Source of the DNA: Forficula auricularia
Taxonomy: Eukaryota; Arthropoda; Insecta; Dermaptera; Forficulidae
NCBI GenBank assembly: GCA_024734495.1
Contig: JALMQS010000618.1
Coordinates: 310,001 to 374,000, forward strand
Reading direction: 5' to 3'
Length of the DNA stretch: 64,000 nt
Part shown: piece after piece, positions 10,000-21,887 of the stretch
How the letters are laid out: each line of letters begins with the position of its first letter
Numbering within the stretch: the first letter of the stretch is position 1
Made by a program: the position numbers and the translations under genes
The notes under the pieces: generated by a model
What the model saw: only the letters and a program-made list of their open reading frames with translations
Databases searched by the model: none
What the model was told of the DNA's origin: nothing

Positions 10000-10647
10000 T
10001 GGGTGGTCCTAATTTTGGGTATTATCGAATTTTTACTCGGACAAGGGCTCATATGGTTCGAAATAAATAAAAAAAATATCCCCCAAGTTTCAAGTCTCTA
10101 TCTCAATTATAACCTGTGGCCCCAGCGATGTAAGTTTCTCATCTAAATATAATAACATGGGGTTTTTGGCATTAAAATATCAATTTTTTATTCCGGCCAA
10201 AGTAATGATGCAAAAAATTTGAAACTCCGTAAACTTTATCCTTATAATACTATCTATCCATTAGAATTATTACAGATTTTTAACTATTATAATTTTTGAG
10301 TTACAGCTAGATAAAATACTGCTATATCTTAGTGTTACTAAGTTATAGACTCCAAAATTATATTAGCTAAAAATCTGTAAAAATTCTGAGGGATAGCTAC
10401 TATTATAAGGATAAAGTCAACAGAGTTTCAATTTTTTTGAACAGTTACTTTGGCTGGAATAAAAAATTTGATCTTTCAATGGCAAAAAACCCATGTTATT
10501 TAGATGAGAAACTTATATCGCTGGGGGCACAGGTTATAATTAAGATAGAGAATTGAAACTTGGGGGATATTTTTTTTATTTATTTCTAATCATATGAGCC
10601 CTTGTCGGCGTAAAAATTCAAAAATACATTAAATAATAACTACCCTA
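10000..10647. mobile_element. Foldback MITE, family F, copy 1
   Basis: Nearly the whole element is one long inverted repeat: ATATCCCCCAAGTTTCAAGT near 10080 recurs reversed near 10565, and AACATGGGGTTTTTGGCAT recurs near 10490. The ends are GGGTGGTCCTAATTTTGG and ...AACTACCC. A second copy at 62786-63437 has ends GGATGCTCC/GGAGCACCC inside TA, so a Tc1/mariner-type origin is likely. Confidence 0.75.
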
Positions 10648-10649
10648 AT

Positions 10650-11860
10650 GTAGCTATTTTTCTGAATTTTTCGTTTCAAGTTCGAAATATAGAAACATCA
10701 AAATCTAAACAGTCATTTTGCAATAGGAACACGAGCATTTTTGCGCCATAATATTAAGCAGAAGAATCATTTTTTAATCATGTATTCCTTGTAACGTTTG
10801 TAATTAATTTTAACATTGATATACCTATTCACTTGAACACATCTCGAAAAAGTAAATAAAAAATTCGTTTTTTAGGCTTAACAATTTACCGAAATAATTA
10901 TCTACTAATATAGGTAACATAGGTATATTAGGTTTTGTATTATATATACATATTAAAAAACTTTATTAAAAGTGAATCGATTTAAAGACAAAGCAAAAAA
11001 TATAAAATCTACCGAGACGCTTTATGCCATATAAAATACAATTTTTCTATTTTAATGCTTATTAAGAAAAATTCCCCAAAACAAGTCACGAGTCGATAGT
11101 GACTTGCATTTCACAGATTGAAAATAAAAATAAACCCCCGGAGCGATTGAAAAAGTCTCTTCATTCTTGAATGATTGGCAAATTTCGGGCTTTTTTCTGC
11201 TCTAAGGTCATCATCTATGCTTATATATAAATACAAATTTCAGATAGTAAAAAAAAAATTAAAAGGTGATGCGGAGGTGTCCAATTTAATATCCAAAAAG
11301 AATTCGATATATATTATAAATTTTAATTCAATATGATGCATAAGCGATTTCATGACATTCAAAGTCTACCAGTACCGAGAATTGGAAATTCGCTGTCAGT
11401 AACGGAAGTAAATACGTAAAAAATAAATAGATACTAATTTCTCATTAAAATCAACTATCATCATTAATCAATATCTTTTATTATTAAAAAGCATAACTAA
11501 AATGTTATCAAATATTCAATATTCAAACATTTTAATTTACCGATTTGATTATATTCTCATTATGACATCGATTTTAATAAAATTGAAAGTTTTTTGCCGG
11601 GAGTAGCAGAATTTTTATAAATTGAAGGAATTGATAGAATTTTAGCAGAAGACACACTCTTTTATTGTCTCCTTCAATCTATTTTAATGTTAAAATGCTA
11701 TCCGAAACTTTCGAGGAAGACCAGGTAGAGAAGGTCCACCCTATAATATGTTATTTGGGGCTCATCCCAGAACTCTAAAAAAAAATCACTCATTTCATAA
11801 ATGGGAAAAGTAAGAGGAGTAATTTTTGGTTTAAATATTTTTTTTAACCACCCTATAACT
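10650..11860. other. Intergenic, no gene seen
   Basis: AT-rich. At 11585-11695 it holds a relative of the segment at 32880-32960: both have GAGTAGCA and share, in opposite orientation, the CACACTCTTTTATTGTCT motif. Confidence 0.5.
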
Positions 11861-11864
11861 TTAA

Positions 11865-12638
11865 AACATTGAGATTTTTATGTAGATACTTAATGGAAAA
11901 TGTATATCAGATACAATTTGTCCTGATAATTGTTTACTTCGAAAAATCCGCTGAAAATTTTTCAAAAAATAAAAGTGCTGAATTTAAATTTTGAATGTGG
12001 AACTAAATTTCAAGATTTCCGGGGAAATTAATCACCATTTGGTATATTTTCGGCTTCTTTTTCAGATAGGTATAGGTAATTTTTTTTTCTGAAAACTTTC
12101 TGATTGAATATATTAGAGGTGCAAACAGATACTGGCCAAGACGAAAAATTTAATCCCTCTATATTAGAATTTTATACAAAATAATTTATCCAGGAACAAA
12201 TAGATTCATATTCGTGGTTTCACAATATTCCCGATATCACTTTTTGGAAGTACATATGTAGGTATTTACATATACGAGAAGCTCTTTTCAAAAATAAAGT
12301 TAGAAACTTACTATTAGGTAAAAAAATAATAAATTTTTTATTTTTATCTCATATTTTCATTTTCTAAAATATTTATTGTTTCAGTAATTAAATATTCTTG
12401 ATATGCTCAATGATCTTAAAAAAAAATTCTGAACGAATAGAAATCAAAGATTATTATGCTATGCCATTTTGGCTTCTTTGCCTTGTTGGATATCATTATC
12501 GTATATTATTAACTATCTTTTTTAATTAACAAATATCAAAAGAATTAGTATATTTTATTTACGCATACTTTGCGGCCCGAGAGACAATTATTTTTCTTAA
12601 AATGTGGCCCATGTAAGCCCAAAGGCTGGACACCCCTG
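11865..12638 (-). mobile_element. hAT-A element, left part truncated
   Basis: It aligns in reverse with the complete copy at 58225-59090 (GAGATTTTTATGTAGATACT, CAAAATAAAAGTGCTGAAT region, CGAATAGAAATCAAAG). It ends with CCAAAGGCTGGACACCCCTG, the reverse of the family's CAGGGGTGTCC terminus. The flank CTCTAGAG fits the TCTAGA-like target seen at other copies. The other terminus is missing. Confidence 0.7.
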
Positions 12639-12894
12639 CTCTAGAGTCTAGAAGACATAGGGATAAACGAGTTTGATTAAATTCGTAAACGCTGCAACTA
12701 ACATTTGTATATTAATTAGGTAGGTATGTTTAATTTAGTGGTCATGAAAATGAAAGCAAAGTTGTTTTATTATACATCAGGGCCGGAATGATGCCATGTT
12801 TTTGAAGGCGTTTGCGATGAGGTAGTGAAATCTTTTGTGAAATAAGGGAGTTTTTTTATAAATTTTTTCAATTTTTGATTTGTATGATATATAG

Positions 12895-13125
12895 CACGGG
12901 TGATCAACCCTTTTAGATCGCGGGACCGTTTTTGGTCGATCACCAACCGGTTTCAACCTCCCGCACAATACACCCAGTAGGGAACTTTGTAAATTTTTAT
13001 GTACTTCGTAAATTATTAAAACACACATTTACTTTATTTGAATTATTTGTATTATAACATGTCGATCGCCATATACTTTGGTATACAAAGATAGCTCGCG
13101 TATTACAAAAGTTTGAACACCCCTG
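12895..13125. mobile_element. Small hAT-like MITE
   Basis: Ends CACGGGTGATCAACCC and, on the other strand, CAGGGGTGTTCAAACTT. Flanking 8-mers ATATATAG and ATATATTA agree at 6 of 8 places, as expected for an old hAT duplication. The interior has no transposase. Confidence 0.55.
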
Positions 13126-13322
13126 ATATATTATAGTATACCATTGAGATGAAATTTTTTTGTTTGACTGTTTTGAAAAAATTGTTTATAAGGAGAAACA
13201 GGTAATTTTTCTGTCATTTTGTATATTGGGGCAAGTTCAATTAGGCTATAGCCATATGAGTTTAATGCTAAATTCACTAATCTATTGAACAGTGGGTAGA
13301 AGGTTGCGGATTGTATATTCAA

Positions 13323-13841
13323 GATAGTTCTTTCACAAATGCAAAAGTTCAAGAAGTCTTCGAAACTAGAATATAAGTCATTAAAAGCATAATAAACACA
13401 CTGTTAAAATTTGAAGACAATTATCACATCAAACATGAAATAATTGCAATTAAAAATGTAATTTTGTGCATATGGTAGCATGAGAAAGGGTGTGAAAATG
13501 ATCATTATTTTATTTTCTTTCATTGAAGGGCTTACACCATCTTAATGAAAAATTAATATTTGAAAGAATAATATATTGGGAGTAACTTAAAAAAAAATTG
13601 AAATTATTTACCTCGTAGTTTTGATAAAAATAATGAAAAAAACATATTTGGGCCATTATTTTTAGTGGAGGTGATATAAAGAACAGTCGCTTGGAAACGA
13701 TCCATTCATATAGAGGATATAGTAGTGTGAGAAGTAAAGTCAAGTTAAAAAAACATAACCGAAAAATTTAGAACCGTTCATATGTATAGAGTGGTTACGA
13801 GGCTAAAACTTGTTGTGTGGATTGTCACGAAAGAACTACCT
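13323..13841. mobile_element. MITE-A copy 1 (AGGTAGTTCTTTCAC ends)
   Basis: The left end AGATAGTTCTTTCACAAATG and right end ACGAAAGAACTACCT are inverted repeats. TA follows the right end. The interior matches the copies at 16716-17382 and 59344-59543. The small open frames here (13131-13352, 13510-13743) are element sequence and not genes. Confidence 0.8.
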
Positions 13842-13849
13842 TAAGGGGT

Positions 13850-14640
13850 AGTTGGAAGAAAATTCTGTAAAACAGTGTTTTTTATAGATTTTTTTATTGA
13901 ATACTATTGTTTTTGATTGTGATGTGGAGATCCAAGAACTGAATATCTTCAATACCTCTCTCATTGATAAAACGAATTTTGGGATTAATGCTGTTTAGAT
14001 ATTTATTTATTATTTATTAAATATTATGAAAGAGCATATCTTAGTAATTATTTCATTTGCTCAGGTTGTTTAATTTTATTGAACTCAATTGGTGTTTGAT
14101 CTAATTAAGCCAAGCAAGATGCTTGCCTTCGTGTTATACTTGGTTGCTTATAAATATAGATAGAGAAGCTAGAAGACAGAAGACACCCACGACTCTCTCC
14201 TTTCACAAATAGTTCACAACTCGTATTATATATTAATGGCCGAGTTAGGCCAACTTGGCAACCACGCACCTGATAGAATATCTATTTGGGGAATATTTTA
14301 GCTGGGGAAGATTGGATTGCACTTAAAAGCACACAGTGCACAGGATAAACAAGTTACGTAAACGGGGGAGAGCTAGAGTGGGGAATAATATTGCCAATCA
14401 TTTTAATTCGACTAATACATCACATTTGATAATAATTACTTAAATGGTTTTGCCCTTACTTCACTTGAAATAGATTTAAATACCTAAAATGATTAAATAA
14501 ATGGATTGTCGTAATTTTCTCGGGTTTTATGTTATTTATATTTATGTGGTTAATTTAGCGTGCAAAAAATTTGCCAGTGTAATAGATATTATTTTCAAAG
14601 TACATATTAAAAGTAGAAATTTTTAGAATTTTGAAAAATT
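13850..14640. other. Intergenic, no gene seen
   Basis: Mixed AT-rich DNA. The part at 14100-14400 is somewhat less AT-biased and not obviously repeated inside the window. Confidence 0.45.
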
Positions 14641-14643
14641 ATA

Positions 14644-15250
14644 CAGGGTGGGGCATAAAGATTTACCACATTTTGAAGTGGTATAAAAAATGAAAAAATT
14701 TAACTAGAAAAAAACTGAATATATTTTTCAAAAGTAAATTTTTTTAAATGTGTTTTAAGCATAATCAGGAAAAAAATGGGGTGGGGGGGGTGTCAAAAAT
14801 AAAATTCTAGCCCTTTCGACCAACTCAAACAAATTGTGTACTTATACATATTCTGTAGACCCCCAGAAGGCTAGACATGCAAATATTATCCAAATTTTGT
14901 ATACATAGTTTGGTCGGAAGGTCTAGTATTTTCTATTTTGACCCTTCCCTCATTTTGGGTGATTAGTTTTTACATTTCTAGCCTTCTGGGGTTCACAGAA
15001 TATGCACACAAATTTGGTTAGTTGTTGCATTTTTAGTCTTTTTGGGGCCCACAGAATATGTATAAGTACAAAATTTGGTTGAGTTTGGTAGAAAGGGCTA
15101 TAATTTTCATTTTTGTCCGCCTCCCCCTTTTTTTGTCTGATAATGTTTAAAACACATTAAAAAACCTATTTTATGTTCTTTTCAAAAATGAATTTTTGTT
15201 CATTTTTTTATATCCCTTCAAAATGTGGTAGATCTTTATGACCCACCATG
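14644..15250. mobile_element. Mariner-like MITE M, copy 1, TA target
   Basis: Begins CAGGGTGGGGCATAAAG and ends CTTTATGACCCACCATG, flanked on both sides by TA. Long imperfect inverted repeats fill most of the element (ACCACATTTTGAAGTGGTAT against CTTCAAAATGTGGTAG). Other copies lie at 20224-20800 and 51261-51771. It has no coding capacity. Confidence 0.85.
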
Positions 15251-15895
15251 TATAAGAAAAAGGAAGGATTTTGAAGCTTAAATTTACTTAAAAAAAAATC
15301 ATAAATAAATAAAGTTTTTTTTAATTTTATGGAGTGGATGGAAGATTAAAAATGTGTTATATAAAAAAAAAAGTTCGAGCTTGCCTACGGTTAATTTAAG
15401 CAATTATAAAAAAATTACAATCAATATAATTTTTAACAAAATTTAATTATAAAAACAATATTCATTGTGATTATTTCTTAATACATTTTCCCTTGAGGGC
15501 CTTTAATTTTTGTCAGTACTAAGAATTGGCTAAAGCCGAGTTCAATTGCTTTATAGTTAAGCGCTCTGTTCTCTAGATGGCGCGTATCTTATTGTTTTTA
15601 TTTTTTTTTAAATTTATTATCGGTATTCAGAAATTACATATTTACAGGATATTTCTATGAGCCATTTTCTAGACGAAATATATACAAAAGTTTCAAGGTA
15701 GACTCCTATGAGACTTGACAAGATAATGAAAAAAATAAAAAAAAATTTAATAAATAATAAAAAAAATAATAAAAAATAATAATAATAATTACTTATAGAT
15801 TTTTAATAATTTTATTTAATAAGAATATAAAAATAATTATATTTACACAAATAGAAGCAAACACATAATAAAGCCAAACAAATGTTGATTAGGTA
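15250..15895. other. Intergenic, no gene seen
   Basis: AT-rich DNA with an A-rich run of AATAAT units at 15720-15790. Confidence 0.45.
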
Positions 15896-16313
15896 TGTGT
15901 AACAAATTAGTGTAGCATGTGAGGATAACTTTAAAATAAATTCCATAAAAATCACTGTATGTTCCTTACAAATTGAATTGTATAGGGAGATAATGGGCCA
16001 GTTTTATATTATGAAATATATATATTTAGGACGAAGAGTCGTAAATAAATTTACAAGACTCTGAAAATTTGAATCAACACAACCTCCTCTGTAAATGTCT
16101 TCAAGTAAATTATGTGCCGCTTCTTGTCCAATATCTTCTGGAATTGATATTTCATTAGAACCAGATGGATTAGATAGCACTTCTCCAGTATAAAACACTA
16201 CTTCTGTAGATTCAGCAACAAGCGTTATACCAAAGCCTGGAGATTTGCCTGATTTATCCCCTTTCTTTATTTCTATATATGAAAACATCAGGAAGAAATT
16301 TCAGAATTCCTTT
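15895..16313 (-). pseudogene. Decayed fragment of an RNA 3'-terminal phosphate cyclase-like (Rcl1) gene
   Basis: The minus strand encodes FLPDVFIY and then, after a shift of frame, KGDKSGKSPGFGITLVAEST, NPSGSNEISIPEDIGQEAAH and LLEDIYRGGCVDSNFQSLV. These are hallmarks of the Rcl1 family (GKSPGFG, LVAET, PEDLG, LLEEIYRGGCVDSTNQSL), which acts in 18S rRNA processing in the nucleolus. Past the stop of that frame, about 15965-16005 in another frame gives GPLSPYTIQFVRNIQ, the next conserved block. At about 15900-15945 VILTCYTNL resembles the C-terminal region. At least two frameshifts and stops break it, so it is a pseudogene of roughly the last third of the protein. There is no poly-A tract at its 3' side, so retroposition is not shown. 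A SINE abuts its 5' side. Confidence 0.85.
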
Positions 16314-16498
16314 ATTTTTTTCGCTTTTCGGCTTTCTAGCCGTAAGCCAATTTACGAAACCACTTATTATTTTTTTTAAATTTGTCTCTACCCAGAGGTC
16401 AGATTTTAACCGGATGCCTCGAGTCGGATTCGAACCCGGGTCCACTTGTTTAGCAGGCTGGATGTTAGACCCTAGCCTAACCCGACCCCATTGAATAT
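16314..16498 (-). mobile_element. tRNA-derived SINE
   Basis: On the minus strand GGGGTCGGGTTAGGC, then a B-box-like GGTTCGAATCC (16426-16436), form a tRNA-like head (about 16410-16495), followed by a non-tRNA body toward lower coordinates. The acceptor ends do not pair well, so this is a SINE and not a tRNA gene. Confidence 0.6.
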
Positions 16499-16715
16499 CT
16501 TTTAATTGTTTTCTTGTAGGTCATCTTATTGTTGAACACTTTTTGGTTAATGCAGTGGCTCTTATGGGTCGCACAGAGTCGTTAACAAAATATTTAATTA
16601 AATTTATTAACAATAAATTAAAAAATACATTTAATTAAAAGTAAAAATATTAAAAACACGTGCTTTTTCATTAAATTTTCCTTAGATAGAAAATTAGGTT
16701 CCTTTGTTTATCTTA

Positions 16716-17382
16716 AGGTACCTTGTTCTTTCACAAATTGAACAATTCAAGAAGTCTTCGAAACTTGGAATATAAGTCATTAAAAGCATAATAAAACACA
16801 ATGTTAAAATTTTAAGACGATTTACCACACCAAACATGAAATAATTGCAATTAAATATGAAATTTTTTACATACGGTAGATTGGGAAAGGGTGGGAAGAT
16901 GATAATAATTTTTCTTTTCATTGAAGGACTTTTACTATCTTGATGAAAAACTAATATTTGTTAGAATAATATATTCGGAGTAACGTAAAAAATAATTTAA
17001 TAATAAAATAGAGCAAGATGGGAGGTAGGTTTCACAGGTAGGTTTGTGAAACCTACCTCACATCTTGCTCAAGTCTTATTATTATATTAAAATGGTTCCC
17101 CTAGAACCAACACCTAATTCCTTAAAAGTTATAAAAAATAATTGAAAATATTTACCTCGTAGTTTTGATAAAAAAAAAAAAAAAACTTATTTGGGCGATT
17201 ATTTTTAGTGGAGGGGGTATAAGATCAATGACTTGAAGCGATCCATTCATAAAGAGGATATAGTAGTGTGAGAAGTACAGTCACGTTAACAAAACATAAC
17301 ATAAAATTTTAGCACCGTTCATATGTATGTAGTGGTTACGAGACTAAAACTTTTTGTGTGAATTGTCACAAAAGAACTACCT
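16716..17382. mobile_element. MITE-A copy 2, with nested insertion
   Basis: TA-flanked, starts AGGTACCTTGTTCTTTCAC and ends AAAGAACTACCT. It follows copy 1 closely, except for an extra ~110 bases at about 16998-17108, which is a hairpin insertion absent from copy 1. Confidence 0.8.
16998..17108. repeat. Hairpin insertion inside MITE-A copy 2
   Basis: GAGCAAGATGGGAGGTAGGT is followed by its near reverse complement ACCTACCTCACATCTTGCTC after a short spacer. The GGTAGGTTTCAC phrase also occurs in the inverted repeat at 26004-26168, so these belong to one family. Confidence 0.7.
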
Positions 17383-18830
17383 TAAATGTTCAATTTTTTT
17401 ATATGTGAGTTAAAGTCATTATTGTAAAATTAAAAAAAACTGCTTATGTATGATCTAAGGCAGGGGTGTACACTGTACACCAGTGGCTTTCTCGAACCAT
17501 ATTTGAAGAAAAAAAATTTCTCGGGCCGTAGGTAAAATAATATTATAATACTATTAATATTTGTTATACAAAAAAGATAAGTTAATACTGTAGAATATTG
17601 ATACCCAGCATAACAAAGAATATATATTATGTAGATATGAGGTATTTTTTATTTTTGGAATCATTAAATTATCCAAAAGATTTTAAAAATTGTATTTAAA
17701 TGTTTACCTTGTCTATCATGAAGGTTTGAACAATTCCCAAAAAAAACAGTTGTCAAAAGAAATACACAAAACACGACACCCATAAAACACAAATATTAAG
17801 CACTTGACCCGCTGGCTGCTCGACTCGAAATGAAATAAATACTTTTCAATGCAAAAAACAGAGTAAAGGGAATAGAGTCCCGTTACTTGATTAGATATCA
17901 GGAAGGAAAATAATTCCAGATAGATATTCCATAAAAATGCCCAATTTATTTGAAATTGTTTTAAAAAATCTAGCCTGCGTGCGTCAAGTGATTTTCACTT
18001 AACTTTTCGTCATTAATTAAAAATCAAAATTTTAGAGGAATAAACTTTTAAATAAATATTTAATAAATAAAATAACAAATAATCATCTAATTGTAATAAA
18101 TTCTATCACAAATTTACAAAATCAAATACAGTTTTACAGGTGTTATGACCAAAATTATTATTATTGGTTAAAAATAAATACTAACCGAACCACACAATCA
18201 CTAACAGACATTGTGACTAAATAATTAATATATTTAAAAATATAAATCTTCAATATACGAGATTTTATTGTAGAAGTTTTAATTACTGAAATAATAAATA
18301 TTTAAAAAAAATTTAAATACGAACTGAAAAGATTGGTATTTAGAAATAAGAACTTGATTATTTTTTTACCTGTTAATGACTAGTGAGCTTCTAATTTTAC
18401 ATTTCGGAAATTTTATTTTTGAAAATAGATTCTCGTATATGTAAATACATAGGTAATAGTTACACAAAGTTATATCATTAATATTTTGAAGCCTGTAATA
18501 TTTGTTTTTGGATAGATAATTATTATAAAATTCTAATAAAGAGACATTATTAAATTTTTCTTCAGATCAATATCTAATTGTATTTCTATACAATAAATCA
18601 GAAAGTTTGCAAGGAAAAAATTTATATCTAATTTAAATGGAGTCGAAAATAGACCAAAATGATGATTATTTTTCCGAAAGTTGAAATCTAGTCCCAGATT
18701 CAAAATTTAAAATTATCGCTTTTATTTTTCGAAAACTTTTCAGTAGATTTTAAGATTTCTTATTTTAGAAAAAAAAATCATCAGGACAAATTGTATTAGA
18801 TTCAATTTCTAGTTAGTACATTAGTGCCAG

Positions 18831-19060
18831 TGGTGCTTTTTTTTAATGAAAATGATGAGAGAAGGAGTTACACCAAAAAGGTGTATCCGCTAAAGGCCTG
18901 GGTTGGCCCCTCCATCGTGAAAAGAAGAAGAAGATGGAATTTTATTGGCTGGGCAGGGGTCGAAGGTATCTGTGGATACGGGTCTTAAACAGCTGAAGGT
19001 TATAAGTTGCGGGAAAGATGGTGGCAGGGACCGAGTCTCTCGCTTGGTGACTTTTCAAAC
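18831..19060 (+). other. Unidentified extra segment in hAT-B
   Basis: This part (with GGCCTGGGTTGGCCCCTCCA and GTGGCAGGGACCGAGTCTC) is absent from the copy at 29174. It gives the open frame 18945-19202 with the peptide GKDGGRDRVSRLVTF, which I do not recognise. It may be captured host or retroelement sequence. Confidence 0.35.
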
Positions 19061-19174
19061 AGAGGATGCTGTCGAAAAAAGTATCCTTCATTTTTTGAAA
19101 TTTTATTTTAATCTTCGTTTTTATTTATTTATTTTTTTACAAATTTCAGATAATACGGCATCATTTTCCTTAAT

Positions 19175-19545
19175 TGAAAAGTTTTTGTTTTGCCGAGAGT
19201 AGCAGAGTTGTTGATTCACAAAGAGAAACAAAGAGGTTGTCCTCTGCTTGATGCAAATAAACATACACACATATATATATATATCGAGATTATATATCTG
19301 TATATATATTATTTATTTGTTTGAGACTATAGTTTCGAAGACTTGGTCTTCATCATCAGTCTTTCTTCAATTATAAATGTTTTTCATGGAGTCAATATCA
19401 TATGGATATTGAAAACTTGGTGTTCCTTCGTCACTGCTGGCTAGGAACTAAGTTATATATCATCTCGATATATATATATGTGTGTATGTTTATTTGCATC
19501 AAGCAAAGGACAACCTCTTTGTTTCTCTTTGTGTCTTAAATGTCT
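19175..19545. repeat. Inverted composite: repeat R, hammerhead-like core, repeat R
   Basis: Repeat R at 19185-19275 and its reverse at 19481-19540 flank AT-rich hairpins and the minus-strand hammerhead-like motif at 19332-19359. The block is missing from the hAT-B copy at 29174, so it inserted after hAT-B. Target duplications were not identified. Confidence 0.65.
19332..19359 (-). ncRNA. Hammerhead-like motif with a looped helix III
   Basis: The minus strand reads CTGATGA, extra T, GAAGAC-CAA-GTCTTC hairpin, GAAAC, then TATA and GTC. This allows helix III of A-C/G-U closed by a TATA loop, with cleavage after GTC. Both boxes are canonical. Upstream AAGA gives only two pairs to helix I. Confidence 0.6.
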
Positions 19546-20061
19546 CCTGATTCTATTGCTATCAGCAAGGTATGACTTGTCTATAACATTCTTAGTTATT
19601 TAGGATCTTATATATTGAAAGATCTTAAAAATGAATTAGTCCAGAGATTCCCCAATCATCTTTATTTATTCCTTTTTGTATTATTTCTATTTTAATAGCT
19701 TCTCAGCGAGAATATTTTTATTCGACTAAAACTTGTATGGAATTGTCTTTAACATGCTTGAACTGGAAGATATACCAGGCAGGGACTTCAAACCTTCTAT
19801 CCGTACCCTTTTCAGAAAAATTATTCATTTTAATTACCCCTTGAAATTATGCAACAATTTTATTTAATTTCTAGAACCAATATACTTTTCAAAACAAATT
19901 TTTTTTATAGAAATATTTGAAATAACGGAAAATAATTTGAAAATTTAAAGATCCTCCTGAAATTTTGAAGTCGATATTAATGAAAATACTCTAAATGTCT
20001 GAAATTTTAGGAATAAGCCGCATCCACAGCATCCATGGACCGCACGACACTGATTAGTACA

Positions 20062-20220
20062 TATTATGATGTTTTAAATAAGTTTATGATTTTATGTCGG
20101 GCCGCATTCATTGCAGCGCTTGGACGAATGCGGCCCGAAGCTCACGGGTTGGACAGCCCTGATCTAAAGAAAAATAATGGTAAAAATTTGCCTTTTTTTT
20201 TGCCTCGAGATATGAATAAT
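20062..20220. other. Right end of hAT-A and spacer
   Basis: The part up to 20161 is the right terminal region of hAT-A resumed after hAT-B (ATGTCGGGCCGCATTCATTG). The open frame at 20035-20238 spans it and is not a gene. Confidence 0.7.
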
Positions 20221-20223
20221 ATA

Positions 20224-20800
20224 GAGGGTGGGGCATAAAGATCTACCACATTTTGAAGTGGTATAAAAAATGAAAAAATTTAACTAGAAAAAAAAAACTG
20301 AATATATTTTTGAAAATAACATAATTTTTTATGTGTTTTTAAACTTTATCAGACAAACAGGGGAGAGGGGGGGACAAAAATGAAAATTCTAGCCCTTTCG
20401 TCCAAACTCAACTAAATTTTGTATACATATTCTGTGGACCCCCAGAAGTCTAAAAATGCAAAAACTAACCAAATTTTGTATACGTAGTTTGGTCGAAAGG
20501 GGTATAATTTTGATTTTTGACCCTTCCCCCCAATTTTAGCTGGTTAGTTTTTGCATTTCTAGCCTTCTGGGAGTCAACAGAATATGTATACCAAATTTGG
20601 TTGAGTTTGGTCGAAAGGGCTAGAATTTTCATTTTTGACCCCCCCCCCCCTTTTTTTATTCGATAAAATGTTTAAAACACATTAAAAAAAAATTATTTTA
20701 TGTTCTTTTCAAAAATATATTCAGTTTTTTTCTAGATGGTTAAATTTTTTTCATTTTTTATACTTCTTCAAAATATGGTAGATCTTTATGCCCCACCCTG
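20224..20800. mobile_element. Mariner-like MITE M, copy 2
   Basis: GAGGGTGGGGCATAAAG at the left and GATCTTTATGCCCCACCCTG at the right are inverted ends. TA precedes the left end. The interior matches copy 1. Confidence 0.85.
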
Positions 20801-21229
20801 CATTTCTCAAATTTGGAACGCGGCTTAAAAAGGTTAAGAATCATTTTGGTTAATGTAGATCTATAACAGATTCTATTAATTTGGCTATTAGCTGAAAACA
20901 TTTCAATGGAAGGTTAAACAATAGATTGATATCGATTCCTATTAGTACATAGAGATATATCTATAGCGAAAAAATGCGCTGGGTCGTTAGAGTTGCATAT
21001 AAGCCACTATTGTTATGTATTATTATTTTTTCGCAAGGACTGTTCTGAATTCATTCGTGCAAATTAAAAAACAACCACGGACAATTTTTTAATGACAAAG
21101 AATGTTTACCATGACACCATCCATATTCATTTCACGGAACACTGACTTTTGATTTTACAAACCATTAAATACTCATCTCATCTTTTCAAATGTAAAAAAA
21201 AAAAAATTAAAAAAAAAATCCATTTTGCA

Positions 21230-21640
21230 ACATTTCAATTTTGCTAATTGACCTTTCCTCTCCATTCTGCCCCTCCTGCTGCTCCTCTTGCTCCGGTCCT
21301 TTTGGGCCCGGTACGAGCAGAGGCTTTTCATTCACCATTAGATGCTGATTTACCATCAAACTGACCACAAACCGTCAAAGGCCCAAAAAGGAGTTTGCCC
21401 CCCCCCCCCCCCCATGATCCCTTTCTCTCTCTCGGTTTGAATAATTCAGACCACCGACCGTAGAAAACAATTATTGAGTTCGGGAGGTTCTCAGTGATCG
21501 ATACAGATGCTACAAGATTTACTTGCCCCCCCCTCCCCTAAATGTGCAGAGTAAATTGTACGAATGAAGAATTAATCAACGAATGAATAAAGATATCACA
21601 TCGGACAAATACTGAGTAATTTTCGGTTTCAATTTTGATC
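21230..21640. other. Unique, less AT-rich island with C16 tract
   Basis: It contains CTGCCCCTCCTGCTGCTCCT, TTTTGGGCCCGGTACGAGC, a run of 16 C at 21398-21413 and a second C run at 21522-21529. No match to the repeats in this window and no coding frame. A conserved non-coding or regulatory element is possible but unproven. Confidence 0.4.
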
Positions 21641-21887
21641 TCCAGAGATACGGAATGTCAATATTAGAGACATTTTTTGTTTTATCCCATTGGATAGAAT
21701 TGTATGTTATTCGGATTGGTTTAGATGAAAAAAAATGTTTTGTTTAAAGTTACCGAATCAGAAAAAATCAAATATTTAATTATTTTTTTTGATCTCGCTT
21801 AAAAATTTAAAAACAATTCATTTCTATCATTGGATATATTTTGGATATTTCTAAAATGAAGCGAAAAACAAAATATTGATTGATTTT

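Larger units (their letters stand above)
18831..20052 (+). mobile_element. hAT-B element nested in hAT-A
   Basis: Starts CAGTGGTGC and ends CATGGACCGCACGACACTG. Flanking 8-mers ATTAGTGC (18823-18830) and ATTAGTAC (20053-20060) are 7 of 8 identical. It matches 29174-29976 over the segments GGGGATGCTGTC, AACATGCTTGAACT, CCAGGCAG and AAAGATCCTCCTGAAATTTT. A further insertion lies inside at about 19175-19545. Confidence 0.85.
17461..20161 (+). mobile_element. hAT-A element interrupted by a second hAT
   Basis: Starts CAGGGGTGTACACTG at 17461 and ends CACGGGTTGGACAGCCCTG at 20161. Flanking 8-mers are ATCTAAGG (17453-17460) and ATCTAAAG (20162-20169), 7 of 8 identical, which is the hAT signature. 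The interior matches 58225-59090 (GTTTTTGGATAGATAATTAT, ATGGAGTCGAAAATAG). No intact transposase frame is left. hAT-B sits inside it at 18831-20052. Confidence 0.9.

Noticed and set aside
16410..16495. Possible tRNA gene
   Set aside because: B box is good but the acceptor stem does not pair and a SINE body follows. The same holds for 23030, 24336, 31089 and 62724.
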